DNA of 64,000 bases from Clostridiales bacterium CHKCI006. Its GTDB lineage: Bacteria > Bacillota_I > Bacilli_A > Erysipelotrichales > Coprobacillaceae. Below, one piece after another: positions 41,233 to 49,690 of this stretch; the first letter of the stretch is position 1; every line of letters starts with the position of its first letter. The translations under genes and the position numbers were made by a program. The notes under the pieces were generated by a model, which was not told the origin of the DNA, searched no databases, and worked only from the letters and a program-made list of their open reading frames with translations. Where the stretch lies: the NCBI GenBank assembly GCA_900018345.1, contig FCNA01000087.1, forward strand, positions 17,336 to 81,335. The letters are read 5' to 3'.

Positions 41233-41490
41233 TTACCTTCCTCTTTTATGTTCACAAAGCTTCCTTCTGCCTTTGCGTATCTGTCTGCCTATCTTGCCAT
41301 CATTTCTGATAGAATATACGCTACCATCATTCATCTCAATTCTCTTACTAAGATAGTCTGAAAGATTGATCTTCTCATCTTCCTGATAGTCTATCGCTGT
41401 CAGTTCCTGCGTTTCTGTATCTATAGCCGCAATCCTTTTAATCTTCTCTCCTTTAGAATTCAATGCATAAAAGTTAACAATCTTAATCAT
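41233..41490 (-). CDS. Small ICE protein (85 aa)
   Basis: A short soluble protein: MIKIVNFYALNSKGEKIKRIAAIDTETQELTA-type start (strand-loop-strand), INLSDYLSKRIEMNDGSVYS, and a basic tail RKGRRKLCEHKRGR. The stretch LSDYLSK is shared with the gene remnant at 16307-16510, so the remnant may be from a similar element. It overlaps the next gene's start by 4 nt. Function unknown. Confidence 0.55.
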   Translation of the reverse strand: MIKIVNFYALNSKGEKIKRIAAIDTETQELTAIDYQEDEKINLSDYLSKRIEMNDGSVYSIRNDGKIGRQIRKGRRKLCEHKRGR

Positions 41491-41813
41491 CTTTCTCTTA
41501 TCATTTCCTTTTGCTTCCTGTCTTCCAAAACATATCTGACCTTTGGGATTTTCTCTTCTCCCGTCTGCATAGGAATCAGATATTCAAGAATATCTTTTCT
41601 TAAGTTTTCATCAGGAATTCTATCTGCATATTTACCCATTGTTGTTAACAGGAATCTCCCATCCTGATCATATAGTGCATAGTCCTTTTCATAATCTGCC
41701 ATCACTATAAAAGCAGCAATATTCTTCGGATCCGCTTCGATTCTCAGGACTGGAAAATCAGAAATCGGCTGACGAAATCTGCATTCATAAACATTCAAAT
41801 ATTCTTTTTTCAA
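41487..41813 (-). CDS. Small ICE protein (108 aa)
   Basis: Soluble alpha/beta protein: MKKEYLNVYECRFRQPISDFPV, AAFIVMADYEKDYALYDQDGRFLLTTMGKY, and a charged end (LEDRKQKEMIRER). It precedes and overlaps the 85-aa gene and lies 50 nt after the M23 peptidase gene. The DYALYDQDGRFL segment resembles a small beta-hairpin domain. No family recognised. Confidence 0.55.
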   Translation of the reverse strand: MKKEYLNVYECRFRQPISDFPVLRIEADPKNIAAFIVMADYEKDYALYDQDGRFLLTTMGKYADRIPDENLRKDILEYLIPMQTGEEKIPKVRYVLEDRKQKEMIRER

Positions 41814-41862
41814 ATCGCTTCTCCTTTTTCAAATTGGTGATTTCTTTAACACATTGCAATAA

Positions 41863-42801
41863 TCAATCAAAATTCCAAAGCAGTCGAGGATTAAAGAAAA
41901 TACTATCCTTATAGCTGTAGCCTTCTCTTACATCTGCAACATCAGATGACCAAGTTTCAAAATGAAGATGAGGTCCTGTTACACGTCCAGTAGCTCCGCT
42001 ATATCCTACAAGATCTCCAGCTTTTACTGTATCACCGGTTTTTAAGAATGACAGTTCTCTCATATGACAATAAATAATAATGAGCGTTCCATTACGCATC
42101 ATGATTGTATTTCCACCTGTTTCCGAATGATAAACCACTTCAACAGTCGCATCAGCAGCAGCATAGAGAGGAGTGCCGGTCGGCACAGCAATATCCATTC
42201 CATAATGCATTCTCCATTCTCCAAATGGATTATACATTCCAACATCCCCTATGCCTGACCAGCTCCCTTTTTTCACCGGCAAAGAAAGATTCAGTTTCAT
42301 ATATTCTCCCAGCTCTTCTGGAATGTTTCCTATTGTCGTAATATCAGCACTTTCCTCATTTGCTTCTATGATTTCAATAATCTTTTCCTTATCCAGTTCG
42401 CTAAATTCTGGCTGGCTTATGAGTCTTTCAACAAAGCTCACTAGAGATGTTTCTACATACTCTTCACCTTCGCTGTCCATTGCCAGCATAACGATTTCTT
42501 TCGCTCTGTCATGACTGATCATGAAAGGATCGTCAATCATACAGGAAGGCACGATAACCCATGCGATATGAACACTGATATGGGTTTCTTCGTAGACCTC
42601 CTGTATCGGTTTTTTCCACACTTCTTCATAAAGTCTTTGTCCTTCCTCAGTCGTTAAAAGCCCCTTTACTGATGTAAGCTCTTCTGAGGATGACGCTCCA
42701 AAGGAACTCATTGCCAGAATGAAAATAAAGACTGTAAAAACAAAGACAATCAAAGGCAGCAGCATGACTTTTTTGAGTTCGTTTATGCCAAGTTCCTGCA
42801 T
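41863..42801 (-). CDS. M23-family peptidoglycan endopeptidase of the secretion apparatus
   Basis: 312 residues. One N-terminal membrane helix (VMLLPLIVFVFTVFIFILAM) anchors it with most of the protein outside. A helical linker precedes the M23 domain (about 185-312): RMHYGMDIAVPTGTPLYAAAD (zinc His and Asp), IIIYCHMRELSFLKTGDTVKAGD, and TGPHLHFETW (HxH). These lysostaphin-type enzymes cut peptide cross-bridges, here to open the cell wall for the conjugation channel, the VirB1-like role in Gram-positive systems. The gene lies 3 nt after the VirB4 gene. Confidence 0.85.
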   Translation of the reverse strand: MQELGINELKKVMLLPLIVFVFTVFIFILAMSSFGASSSEELTSVKGLLTTEEGQRLYEEVWKKPIQEVYEETHISVHIAWVIVPSCMIDDPFMISHDRAKEIVMLAMDSEGEEYVETSLVSFVERLISQPEFSELDKEKIIEIIEANEESADITTIGNIPEELGEYMKLNLSLPVKKGSWSGIGDVGMYNPFGEWRMHYGMDIAVPTGTPLYAAADATVEVVYHSETGGNTIMMRNGTLIIIYCHMRELSFLKTGDTVKAGDLVGYSGATGRVTGPHLHFETWSSDVADVREGYSYKDSIFFNPRLLWNFD

Positions 42802-42804
42802 AGA

Positions 42805-45255
42805 TTATGACCTCTGCTCATTCAGAATAAAGCTGTCAAAAAGTTCCTTGCATTTATCCGGAAGGACGACTTCAATCTGTAAAGCGTTGGCTCCCAGACT
42901 CATATGACACTGACCGATTTCTGCATACTGAAGATATTCAGCATCCTTATCTGAAATGATTTTATTTGATTTCAGATACTGGATGCTTTCAGCTTCCTGC
43001 TTAAAGAAAAACTTATAATTGCTGTTTCCAATCAGTGCAGTTCCAAATTCCTTCACGGACTCATTCAGCATATCAGAAATTTCCTGTGTAGATGTTGTCA
43101 AACCTCCGTTGTATTTTCGAATCACCTTGATCAGAAGCTTCTGGAACTGCATGACTTCAGGCATATTCTTGTTCATCAGAACATGACATTCATCCTCATA
43201 GATTTGTATCCATTTTGAAAATCTCCCTGAGATGACTTCCGTAAGAACATAGCTCAAAATATTGTAATACTGCGTACGAAGCACTGTCGTATCCTTGTTC
43301 TGAAGTCCAGCCAGATTAAAGCAGATCGTATCGTTATCAAGAGAGATATTCGTATGACCATTGAACATTGGACTGTCAGCACCTACAGCCATTCTTTTAA
43401 TGAAATTCTTTGCAATTTCCATGCGATTTTTCTTGTCCAGATTATTCCTGTCTGCCTTCTCAAAACGTTCTTCCATGATGTCATAAAGATCCTTCATAAT
43501 AGGAAAGTCTTCAGGTTTCTTTTTGACAATTTCTTCTGCTGTTGTTTCAAATGAATAGCCCCATTTTTTATAAAGTTCTTCCATAGCATCCTCAACCTCA
43601 GATAGAAGAACACGATCCAGACCTGTAAAATACATGCCAAAGAATGTTCTCAAAAACTGAATATGAGAAGCAAGCGGAAAGATACGATGCAGTGGAATCT
43701 TATCTCCTGAGTCATCATCGTCTATCGTGATTCTGATCTGAAGTGGATTGATGATGCCAAGCACCCCATTAGAACAGTTGATGACTTCACCATTCAGATG
43801 TTTTGTCAGCTTGTTCATCTGCTTTCCTTCGACATCGACTATGATTTGCTTCATTCCTCTCGAATATCTATGAAGTATCAGATACATGAGAAAATATGTC
43901 TTTCCTGATCCGGTACATCCAAAGACAACCTCATTGGAATTGGTTCTTGATTTGGACTTGACAAGATGATTATAGAAGATTGCTCCACCCATGCTTCTTG
44001 AACGTCCAATCAGGATTGGAAGATTATCATCGCTCAGTGATTCATATACAAATGGAAAACCCCAGCTGATGACATTGCATACGACATCTTTGGTATATTC
44101 CTTGATTCTGTTACAGCATAATGGTGCAGATGAATAGAAAAGCTCCCTCTGATCAAAAAATCCCTGTCTGATCAACATGTCTAGATTGCTTGTTTCCTGC
44201 ACTAAAAGATTCTCTAATTCAACTAATTCTTCAAGAGAACTTGCCTCTAAGCGAAGCGTTACGACAAAGCTCACTGCCTTCTTTGTTCCTCTTGAAAGGC
44301 TTTCAATCATCAGTTCTACTGATTCCATATCGTTTTTTAGCTTTTCCTGTTCTGAACGCTTAGTTGCCTTGTCATAATTCTTGCACAGATTATTGTACTG
44401 CTTGTCATAGGTCTTCATCAGTCTGGCAGAATCGCAGTCTTCAACATGCAGAGAAAAATCTACACCCTTAAATCCTGTCAGATAGGAAAGCCATGCAAAG
44501 AAGGGAAAATCCGGATATGAATAAACATGAAAAGTTTTACAGTAGACACCATCAATATATATATACTGTGAGAGCTTATCCTTATCTGCCTTGATGCCAA
44601 TTGGACTGATATAATCGCAGACTTCCAGATCCTTCAGATGACGGATATCCTTTCTTTCGTAAAGACTGCGAAAGGGATTGAAATAGCGATAGATTGTCAG
44701 CAGATGCTCATAGAAATCCACATCTCTTGCAGAAAACATGGACTTGAACAGATACATGGCATCATGTTTCAGACGTTCTAGCTCCTCCTTATCTTCATGA
44801 CGGAAGATGATATAAAAATATTTGTCAACTAGATCGCGATTTCCTGTCTGCATCTGAATATATTTCTTTTCATCTTCTATCAGCTCAAAACGAAGGCGAT
44901 CACTATCATTGCTTAATTCCATTTTCTTTTGCAAATCAGAAAGCTGATGGAGATAGGTATTGATATCTGATCCAGTTTCTGAACTAAATATCTGATAGTT
45001 GGTAAACTTTCTGTTATTTACGAATGTTTCCAGAACATTGATATATTTTGTCTGTTCCTTTTCCCTGACTCCAAAGATGTTTAAGGGACTGACAGCTATA
45101 GCTCCTATATATTCCTTAGTATCGGCCAGCTGTATGGTCTCATTTTCTTCATCTATCAGCAGATTCATGAAATCCCTGCTGGTTTCATTTTGCTTTCTCC
45201 TCTTGGGTTTGATCTTAATATCAGGTATCTTCAATTTATTCTTCAATTTACACAT
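42805..45255 (-). CDS. VirB4/TraE-type conjugative ATPase
   Basis: 816 residues. The N-terminal VirB4 domain (with YIGAIAVSPLNIFGVREKEQ) is followed by Walker A VFGCTGSGKTYFLMYL (about 447), Walker B WIQIYEDECHVLMNK (about 687), and STQEISDMLNESVKEFGTAL with the late EQAESIQYLK segment. VirB4 powers assembly and DNA passage of type IV secretion systems. It overlaps the upstream small gene by 8 nt and lies 3 nt before the M23 gene, in a tight secretion operon. Confidence 0.9.
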   Translation of the reverse strand: MCKLKNKLKIPDIKIKPKRRKQNETSRDFMNLLIDEENETIQLADTKEYIGAIAVSPLNIFGVREKEQTKYINVLETFVNNRKFTNYQIFSSETGSDINTYLHQLSDLQKKMELSNDSDRLRFELIEDEKKYIQMQTGNRDLVDKYFYIIFRHEDKEELERLKHDAMYLFKSMFSARDVDFYEHLLTIYRYFNPFRSLYERKDIRHLKDLEVCDYISPIGIKADKDKLSQYIYIDGVYCKTFHVYSYPDFPFFAWLSYLTGFKGVDFSLHVEDCDSARLMKTYDKQYNNLCKNYDKATKRSEQEKLKNDMESVELMIESLSRGTKKAVSFVVTLRLEASSLEELVELENLLVQETSNLDMLIRQGFFDQRELFYSSAPLCCNRIKEYTKDVVCNVISWGFPFVYESLSDDNLPILIGRSRSMGGAIFYNHLVKSKSRTNSNEVVFGCTGSGKTYFLMYLILHRYSRGMKQIIVDVEGKQMNKLTKHLNGEVINCSNGVLGIINPLQIRITIDDDDSGDKIPLHRIFPLASHIQFLRTFFGMYFTGLDRVLLSEVEDAMEELYKKWGYSFETTAEEIVKKKPEDFPIMKDLYDIMEERFEKADRNNLDKKNRMEIAKNFIKRMAVGADSPMFNGHTNISLDNDTICFNLAGLQNKDTTVLRTQYYNILSYVLTEVISGRFSKWIQIYEDECHVLMNKNMPEVMQFQKLLIKVIRKYNGGLTTSTQEISDMLNESVKEFGTALIGNSNYKFFFKQEAESIQYLKSNKIISDKDAEYLQYAEIGQCHMSLGANALQIEVVLPDKCKELFDSFILNEQRS

Positions 45256-45664
45256 CCAATCTCTGCTGTCTGCCGATGACTTTTTTCAGTTCAGGAATAT
45301 TGTCATTATCAGCTTTTTTATGTTCCATGTCCTGATTGCTCTTCATCATATCCTTTAGCTTTCCATCATATTGAAACAAATCAATAATAAACTGATTATT
45401 CTGCATGATTCTTCGCTGAAGCTCCTCGCATTCATCTGTATTTCCTGTTTCAGCAACAGCAATCAGTCTTCTCTTCATTGCCAGATTGCATGCCATAAGC
45501 TCCTGAATCAATGTTGGCGTGACATCTTCTTCAGCCAGCTCAACATCAACAATCAGAGGCGGTTCTCCATTCCTTCTTTTTTTCGGTTTTCTTTGCAGAT
45601 ACATGCAGACTATTACTGCTGTCATGACTGCAAGAGAGAGTATCTGTACAAGCATTTCCATCAT
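45248..45664 (-). CDS. Small membrane-anchored ICE protein (138 aa)
   Basis: One N-terminal helix (VQILSLAVMTAVIVCMYLQ) then a cytoplasmic basic patch (RKPKKRRNGE) and a charged helical domain (LIQELMACNLAMKRRLIAV, LQRRIMQNNQFIIDLFQYDGKLKD). It overlaps the PrgI-like gene by 4 nt and the VirB4 gene by 8 nt. The N-in anchored coiled helix next to VirB4 suggests an accessory secretion protein. No family recognised. Confidence 0.6.
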   Translation of the reverse strand: MMEMLVQILSLAVMTAVIVCMYLQRKPKKRRNGEPPLIVDVELAEEDVTPTLIQELMACNLAMKRRLIAVAETGNTDECEELQRRIMQNNQFIIDLFQYDGKLKDMMKSNQDMEHKKADNDNIPELKKVIGRQQRLDV

Positions 45665-45942
45665 TTCTTCACCTTCCCTTTTTCTTTATTTCTTGTATCC
45701 TGAAAATAAAGCTTCTGTACAAAAATATACCTTACTGCTTTGACCAGAATATCAAGAAATCTCTGCTGCGTTGTTGGCACTTCGAGAAGAAGTGCACCTA
45801 TAAATATAATGGCTGAAACCGTCCATTGATAAGCAAGTCCTTTATCATAAAGCTGTATTGTATAAAAAAAGACTGCACCGACGACAGCCATGAATAATAC
45901 TTCCTTTAATGAAAATCCAAGAAGAAAATTATCCTTGATCAT
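45661..45942 (-). CDS. PrgI/VirB3-like membrane protein
   Basis: 93 residues with two close membrane helices (VLFMAVVGAVFFYTIQLYD and WTVSAIIFIGALLLEV), then a cytoplasmic tail (QQRFLDILVKAVRYIFVQKLYFQ). This size and layout, located directly before VirB4, fits the PrgI/TcpE/VirB3 position of Gram-positive type IV secretion systems. It would link the ATPase to the membrane channel. The call rests on topology and gene order. Confidence 0.65.
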   Translation of the reverse strand: MIKDNFLLGFSLKEVLFMAVVGAVFFYTIQLYDKGLAYQWTVSAIIFIGALLLEVPTTQQRFLDILVKAVRYIFVQKLYFQDTRNKEKGKVKK

Positions 45943-45977
45943 TTTCTTCTTAGGAATAAAATATATTTCCTTTTCCT

Positions 45978-47531
45978 CTATTTGAACCTCCTTTCCTTGC
46001 TGTTTCTGCTTTTGTTCAGCCTTCCGGTTGTATTGATCTTTCCAAAACCATTTTCAGAGCTTCTGCTCTCTTTCCCATCTCTGGAGAATGAACCCGTCTG
46101 TCCAGTCATTCTTTCACTCATGCCTTCCTTAGATTCCGATGAATAATCGGTATCTTTCATTTTCTGTCCTGATGAATGTATCGTGCGTTCACGAGAAGAA
46201 ACATCCTTTGAAGTTAACGGACTATCTTTAGAAAACGCTGCTTTCAGATCTGCTTCCTTCTTGCTTTGCCTAAACTGAGAACCCAATCCTCCAGTTCCTC
46301 TGGAAACCTTATCCTTTACAGCATGATAGGCATCACTGCCCAGAATAGTCGCTGCTCCGCCAATGCCTCCGCCATACTTCATAGCCTCTTTGACATGGGA
46401 AGCACTTCGGTTGATGGAATCTTTCATTCCACCTGCATGAGAAACAGCTGTTCCACTCATTCGAGCAATGTTATTCGGAGCATGAGTCAGCATGGAAACA
46501 CCGCTTTTCGCCATGTTTCCAATAGCGCCTGCTCCTCCAGCTACTACTTTTGCTGTTGAGATTGCACTGCTGGTCATGATCAAAGAGGACTGAAGACTTG
46601 ACAGACCTTCCATGATACCAGCATTATATCCGCCTATCATTGCAGCGACCTTATTTGGGATAGCTATGATTACAAGAAGAAGTGCAATCGTAAACAGCAG
46701 CTTTGCAAGTCCGGATGCCTCTGTTCCTAGTTCAGCAATCAGCTTGAACATGAATAGAAACAGGAATATCTGTACTGTATTCATCAGAAACGGTCCAATG
46801 ATGTTATTTTTCCAGACAGTAAACGCTGATGAGTTCTCTTTATTAGTCAACGATAACGCACAAAGAGGCGTTATGATCTTAAAGAAAGCTAGCGATACTT
46901 GACGACTTGCCATCTGCAGTCCAATAAAGAAAATGATTATCCACATGACCAGCCCAACAAACATCGGCATGATAAAGTCAAATTCATAGATGTAGTTTTC
47001 TTCATCATCTCTTACATTGATATCAAAGTCTTCTCCTGTAAAATCATCAATGAATGTCTGAGCCTCTTCCTCTTCCATTCCCGTCGTTGCCACTAGCATT
47101 GTCACTGCAAATCCTTCTCCGGCATCCTCTCCACTGGCTGATGATTCTCCTGAAATCACATCCCCGGCAAGTATAGCCTTGTTGATCTGCGTTACACCAT
47201 CTCCTATGGTCGTTAATAGTGGAGGCGTGGCAAGAAGGATGACAACAATCTGAAAGACCGCAAAGATCTTATGTCCCCACTTTTCAATATCATTCGATAT
47301 AACCAGCCATATCCATTCATAGACAAGCTTCAGCGGAAGTATGACGAGCGCAATTGTCATACAGGTTGAATAGCAGCTCGTCACAAAACTCAGGTCAATG
47401 AATGAAAAACCTGATATTTCCGTCAGAATGATATCTACGATATCAATGATCCAGCCTAGAATCGCACCCAGCGGTCCGAAAAGAATAGATCGAATCGTAT
47501 CGCTGATTGTCTGTATAATTCCATCAAACAT
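45978..47531 (-). CDS. VirB6/TrbL-like channel protein
   Basis: 517 residues. About seven membrane helices in the first 310 residues (IIDIVDIILTEISGFSFIDL, MTIALVILPLKLVYEWIWLV, FAVFQIVVILLATPPLL, MFVGLVMWIIIFFIGLQMA, FLMNTVQIFLFLFMFKLIA, LLFTIALLLVIIAIP) with an acidic outer loop (GEDFDINVRDDEENYIY). The C-terminal 190 residues are Ser/Gly/Lys-rich and disordered (SAISTAKVVAGGAGAIGNM, then SRNSKERRFK). VirB6-type proteins form the inner channel; the long tail is typical of Gram-positive ICE members. Confidence 0.8.
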   Translation of the reverse strand: MFDGIIQTISDTIRSILFGPLGAILGWIIDIVDIILTEISGFSFIDLSFVTSCYSTCMTIALVILPLKLVYEWIWLVISNDIEKWGHKIFAVFQIVVILLATPPLLTTIGDGVTQINKAILAGDVISGESSASGEDAGEGFAVTMLVATTGMEEEEAQTFIDDFTGEDFDINVRDDEENYIYEFDFIMPMFVGLVMWIIIFFIGLQMASRQVSLAFFKIITPLCALSLTNKENSSAFTVWKNNIIGPFLMNTVQIFLFLFMFKLIAELGTEASGLAKLLFTIALLLVIIAIPNKVAAMIGGYNAGIMEGLSSLQSSLIMTSSAISTAKVVAGGAGAIGNMAKSGVSMLTHAPNNIARMSGTAVSHAGGMKDSINRSASHVKEAMKYGGGIGGAATILGSDAYHAVKDKVSRGTGGLGSQFRQSKKEADLKAAFSKDSPLTSKDVSSRERTIHSSGQKMKDTDYSSESKEGMSERMTGQTGSFSRDGKESRSSENGFGKINTTGRLNKSRNSKERRFK

Positions 47532-47538
47532 ATATCAA

Positions 47539-47772
47539 CTAGACGAATGATTTCAGCCAGTTGATGACATCCGGTGCGAGATAGACTGCAAGAAGAATGG
47601 CACCAATCATTCTGATCCTTCTTAAATATTTCTGCTGATTCTGTTCATCGCTGACCTGTGAAATAACCAGATAGCCAACAATCATACATATTGCAATGGG
47701 CAATGCCAGCTGCTGAGCATATCCCAGCAACGCATTGACAATATTGGTAATGACACTAACAACTCTTTCCAA
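47539..47772 (-). CDS. VirB2/TrbC-like small two-helix protein
   Basis: 77 residues with two membrane helices (LALPIAICMIVGYLVI and MIGAILLAVYLAPDVIN) and a short loop of polar residues (SDEQNQQKYLRR). Located 7 nt upstream of the VirB6-like gene. The size, topology and gene order match VirB2-like pilin/channel proteins of ICE secretion systems in Firmicutes. It lacks a clear signal peptide cleavage site, as usual for that group. Confidence 0.65.
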   Translation of the reverse strand: MERVVSVITNIVNALLGYAQQLALPIAICMIVGYLVISQVSDEQNQQKYLRRIRMIGAILLAVYLAPDVINWLKSFV

Positions 47773-47793
47773 GCATTCCTCCTCCTTTTGCTC

Positions 47794-48414
47794 TTATATC
47801 TGCCTGTCCTGTGTTCTTTGATGAATAATTCCCTCTCTAAGGGAAAACTGCAGGACAGTCATCTGCTTTTTATTGATGACAGCTTCAATGCTGTAATACT
47901 TTCTATCGATGCGGTACTGTTCCTTTTTAATCTCTCGTCCGATATCCTTGAGTGCTTCTGCATTATCCTGGTTGGCTTTTAGATAGCTGATGACCTCACT
48001 ATAATCACGAAGTATCATGCCCGCAATCATAAGTTTCTCAAACACATGAGAGAGCATTTGATTCTTCTCATCTTTTGTACCTTTTCTATATTTCATGGCA
48101 TCAAACTCAAGCATCATCGATAGTTCCTTATCCAATGTTCCTGCATTCTTTCTCAAAGCTTCAATTTCTTCGTCAAGAAAAGATGCAGCTGAAGCATCCA
48201 TAATATCGATCATCATATCTTCATGATGTCGGTTCATATAGGATTCTATCTGCCTGCTCACAGATGAATAAGGTTCAAGAAGAATACGATCAATATGACC
48301 TTCAAGACTTGCTGCCTCCTTTTCATCCATATAGGAAGGATTTATTTTCAGGAGCTTTATAATCTCATTACGTATTTCTTCCCTTTCATTTCTTTGAATC
48401 TCACTGTGCTTCAC
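47794..48414 (-). CDS. Helical ICE protein (206 aa)
   Basis: Soluble, charged, mostly helical: MKHSEIQRNEREEIRNEIIKLL, then EKEAASLEGHIDRILLEPY, SAASFLDEEIEALRKN, and HVFEKLMIAGMILRDYSEVI. It overlaps the next gene by 4 nt and lies 21 nt from the VirB2-like gene. Coiled-coil regions could serve in complex assembly on the cytoplasmic side. No family recognised. Confidence 0.55.
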   Translation of the reverse strand: MKHSEIQRNEREEIRNEIIKLLKINPSYMDEKEAASLEGHIDRILLEPYSSVSRQIESYMNRHHEDMMIDIMDASAASFLDEEIEALRKNAGTLDKELSMMLEFDAMKYRKGTKDEKNQMLSHVFEKLMIAGMILRDYSEVISYLKANQDNAEALKDIGREIKKEQYRIDRKYYSIEAVINKKQMTVLQFSLREGIIHQRTQDRQI

Positions 48415-48803
48415 ATCAGCCTCCTCATCTTTCTGTCAACCTTTTTTAAAAGCAGCAAAGACTGTCTGTTTCGCCTATATTCAGCATCCAGTTCATTGGT
48501 TCTTTCTTCAGGTGTCAGCTTGTGATAAAAATGAAGCTTATCCATCAGAAAACTCTCCAGCATATGGAAAACACTTTGATAGCATTCTGCCTTATGTTTG
48601 ACCTTTGTCTGCTGGAAGATAGTTTTATCGTCAATGCTTAGACTCACAATCAGATTGTTCTTCCCGGCAAAATTACTGTTGGCAATAAATCGCTCCACCT
48701 TTTCCCATTCTCTATCAATTTTCTTTTTACCATTTCTATTTACTATGACGTTCACTTTACATAAATTGAGATAGTTGTTATCGACAGATAACTCAACTTT
48801 CAT
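48411..48803 (-). CDS. Small ICE protein (130 aa)
   Basis: MKVELSVDNNYLNLCKVNVIVNRNGKK-like beta-rich start, then helices with FHMLESFLMDKLHFYHKLTPEERT and a basic C-terminus (LLLKKVDRKMRRLM). I chose ATG 48803 with GTAGGTGAAC before it; the GTG at 48809 sits in that site. A 4-nt overlap joins it to the helical 206-aa gene. Function unknown. Confidence 0.55.
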   Translation of the reverse strand: MKVELSVDNNYLNLCKVNVIVNRNGKKKIDREWEKVERFIANSNFAGKNNLIVSLSIDDKTIFQQTKVKHKAECYQSVFHMLESFLMDKLHFYHKLTPEERTNELDAEYRRNRQSLLLLKKVDRKMRRLM

Positions 48804-48817
48804 GTTCACCTACTTTC

Positions 48818-49690
48818 TTAATAGAATACAACTTCATATCCAACATACTCCTGTCGATCATTTCTGATTGGATTGCAGTTGTATCCATTTGCTTTATGTT
48901 CCTTTATCATCTGCTGGGCATAAGTAACACCTGCCTGATAGCAGCTCTCATAGTCATACCCGTCACTGAAAAGAAATCTTCTGTTCTCTGCTGTCAGATG
49001 TATTTCTGTATTTGTCGGTTCAGAATTCTCCTGTTTATTTTGACCGTTATGAGAAGAACTACTGTTATCATCAGACTGCTCAGGACTGCTTTGGGCTGGT
49101 CTGGAAACTGATTCAGTTTCAGACGTTATCTTATCCTGTTGCCTTGATTCCTCTCTAACGATAATTGTGTATTCCTTTCTAGCTTCATTGCCCACTTCAT
49201 CCTTTGCGATTGCTGCAACATGATATGTTCCGCTCTTAGATAGATTCATATCTCCTTCCAGTATCACTGAAAAGGAACTGTACTCATCCTTAACTTTCAT
49301 CATTTCAATCAGATCATCCTTAGAGATGCCTGCCTGAACTGTCAGTTCATTCTTTTCTTCCTGAAAGACAGGAGGTGAAGCATCAACAATTTCAACTGTC
49401 AGTTCAATTTCATGGTCATTGAAAATATACTGTATTGTCTTTGAACCTAGCCTTGATGTATCAATAAGAGGACAGATGACCGTATCCTCACCTGAGATGA
49501 TACGGTCACCGTCCAGATTAAACTGAGTTATCTTCTGACCATTAACGGTTTTAACAAGTTCGGCAGAATTGAAGATAGAACCTGCAGGAATGGCTAAATC
49601 CTCTACAAATTCTATTTCTTCATCTTTTGTAGCACATCCAGTCAGCAGCATCAAAACAGATACAATAATCAGCTTATTTCTTTCGACCAT
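48818..49690 (-). CDS. Lipoprotein with Ig-like (bacterial surface) domains
   Basis: 290 residues. The start [22 protein letters not shown] has a lipobox (LLTGC, Cys19) for lipid anchoring. Two Ig-like beta modules follow ([45 protein letters not shown], the typical GTY-V-A-A-DE-GN pattern), then a Ser/Gln/Asn-rich linker (about 190-225), and a small C-terminal domain with a Cys pair ([35 protein letters not shown]). It may act with the large surface protein encoded just before it, whose 3' end it overlaps by 17 nt. Confidence 0.7.
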   Translation of the reverse strand: MVERNKLIIVSVLMLLTGCATKDEEIEFVEDLAIPAGSIFNSAELVKTVNGQKITQFNLDGDRIISGEDTVICPLIDTSRLGSKTIQYIFNDHEIELTVEIVDASPPVFQEEKNELTVQAGISKDDLIEMMKVKDEYSSFSVILEGDMNLSKSGTYHVAAIAKDEVGNEARKEYTIIVREESRQQDKITSETESVSRPAQSSPEQSDDNSSSSHNGQNKQENSEPTNTEIHLTAENRRFLFSDGYDYESCYQAGVTYAQQMIKEHKANGYNCNPIRNDRQEYVGYEVVFY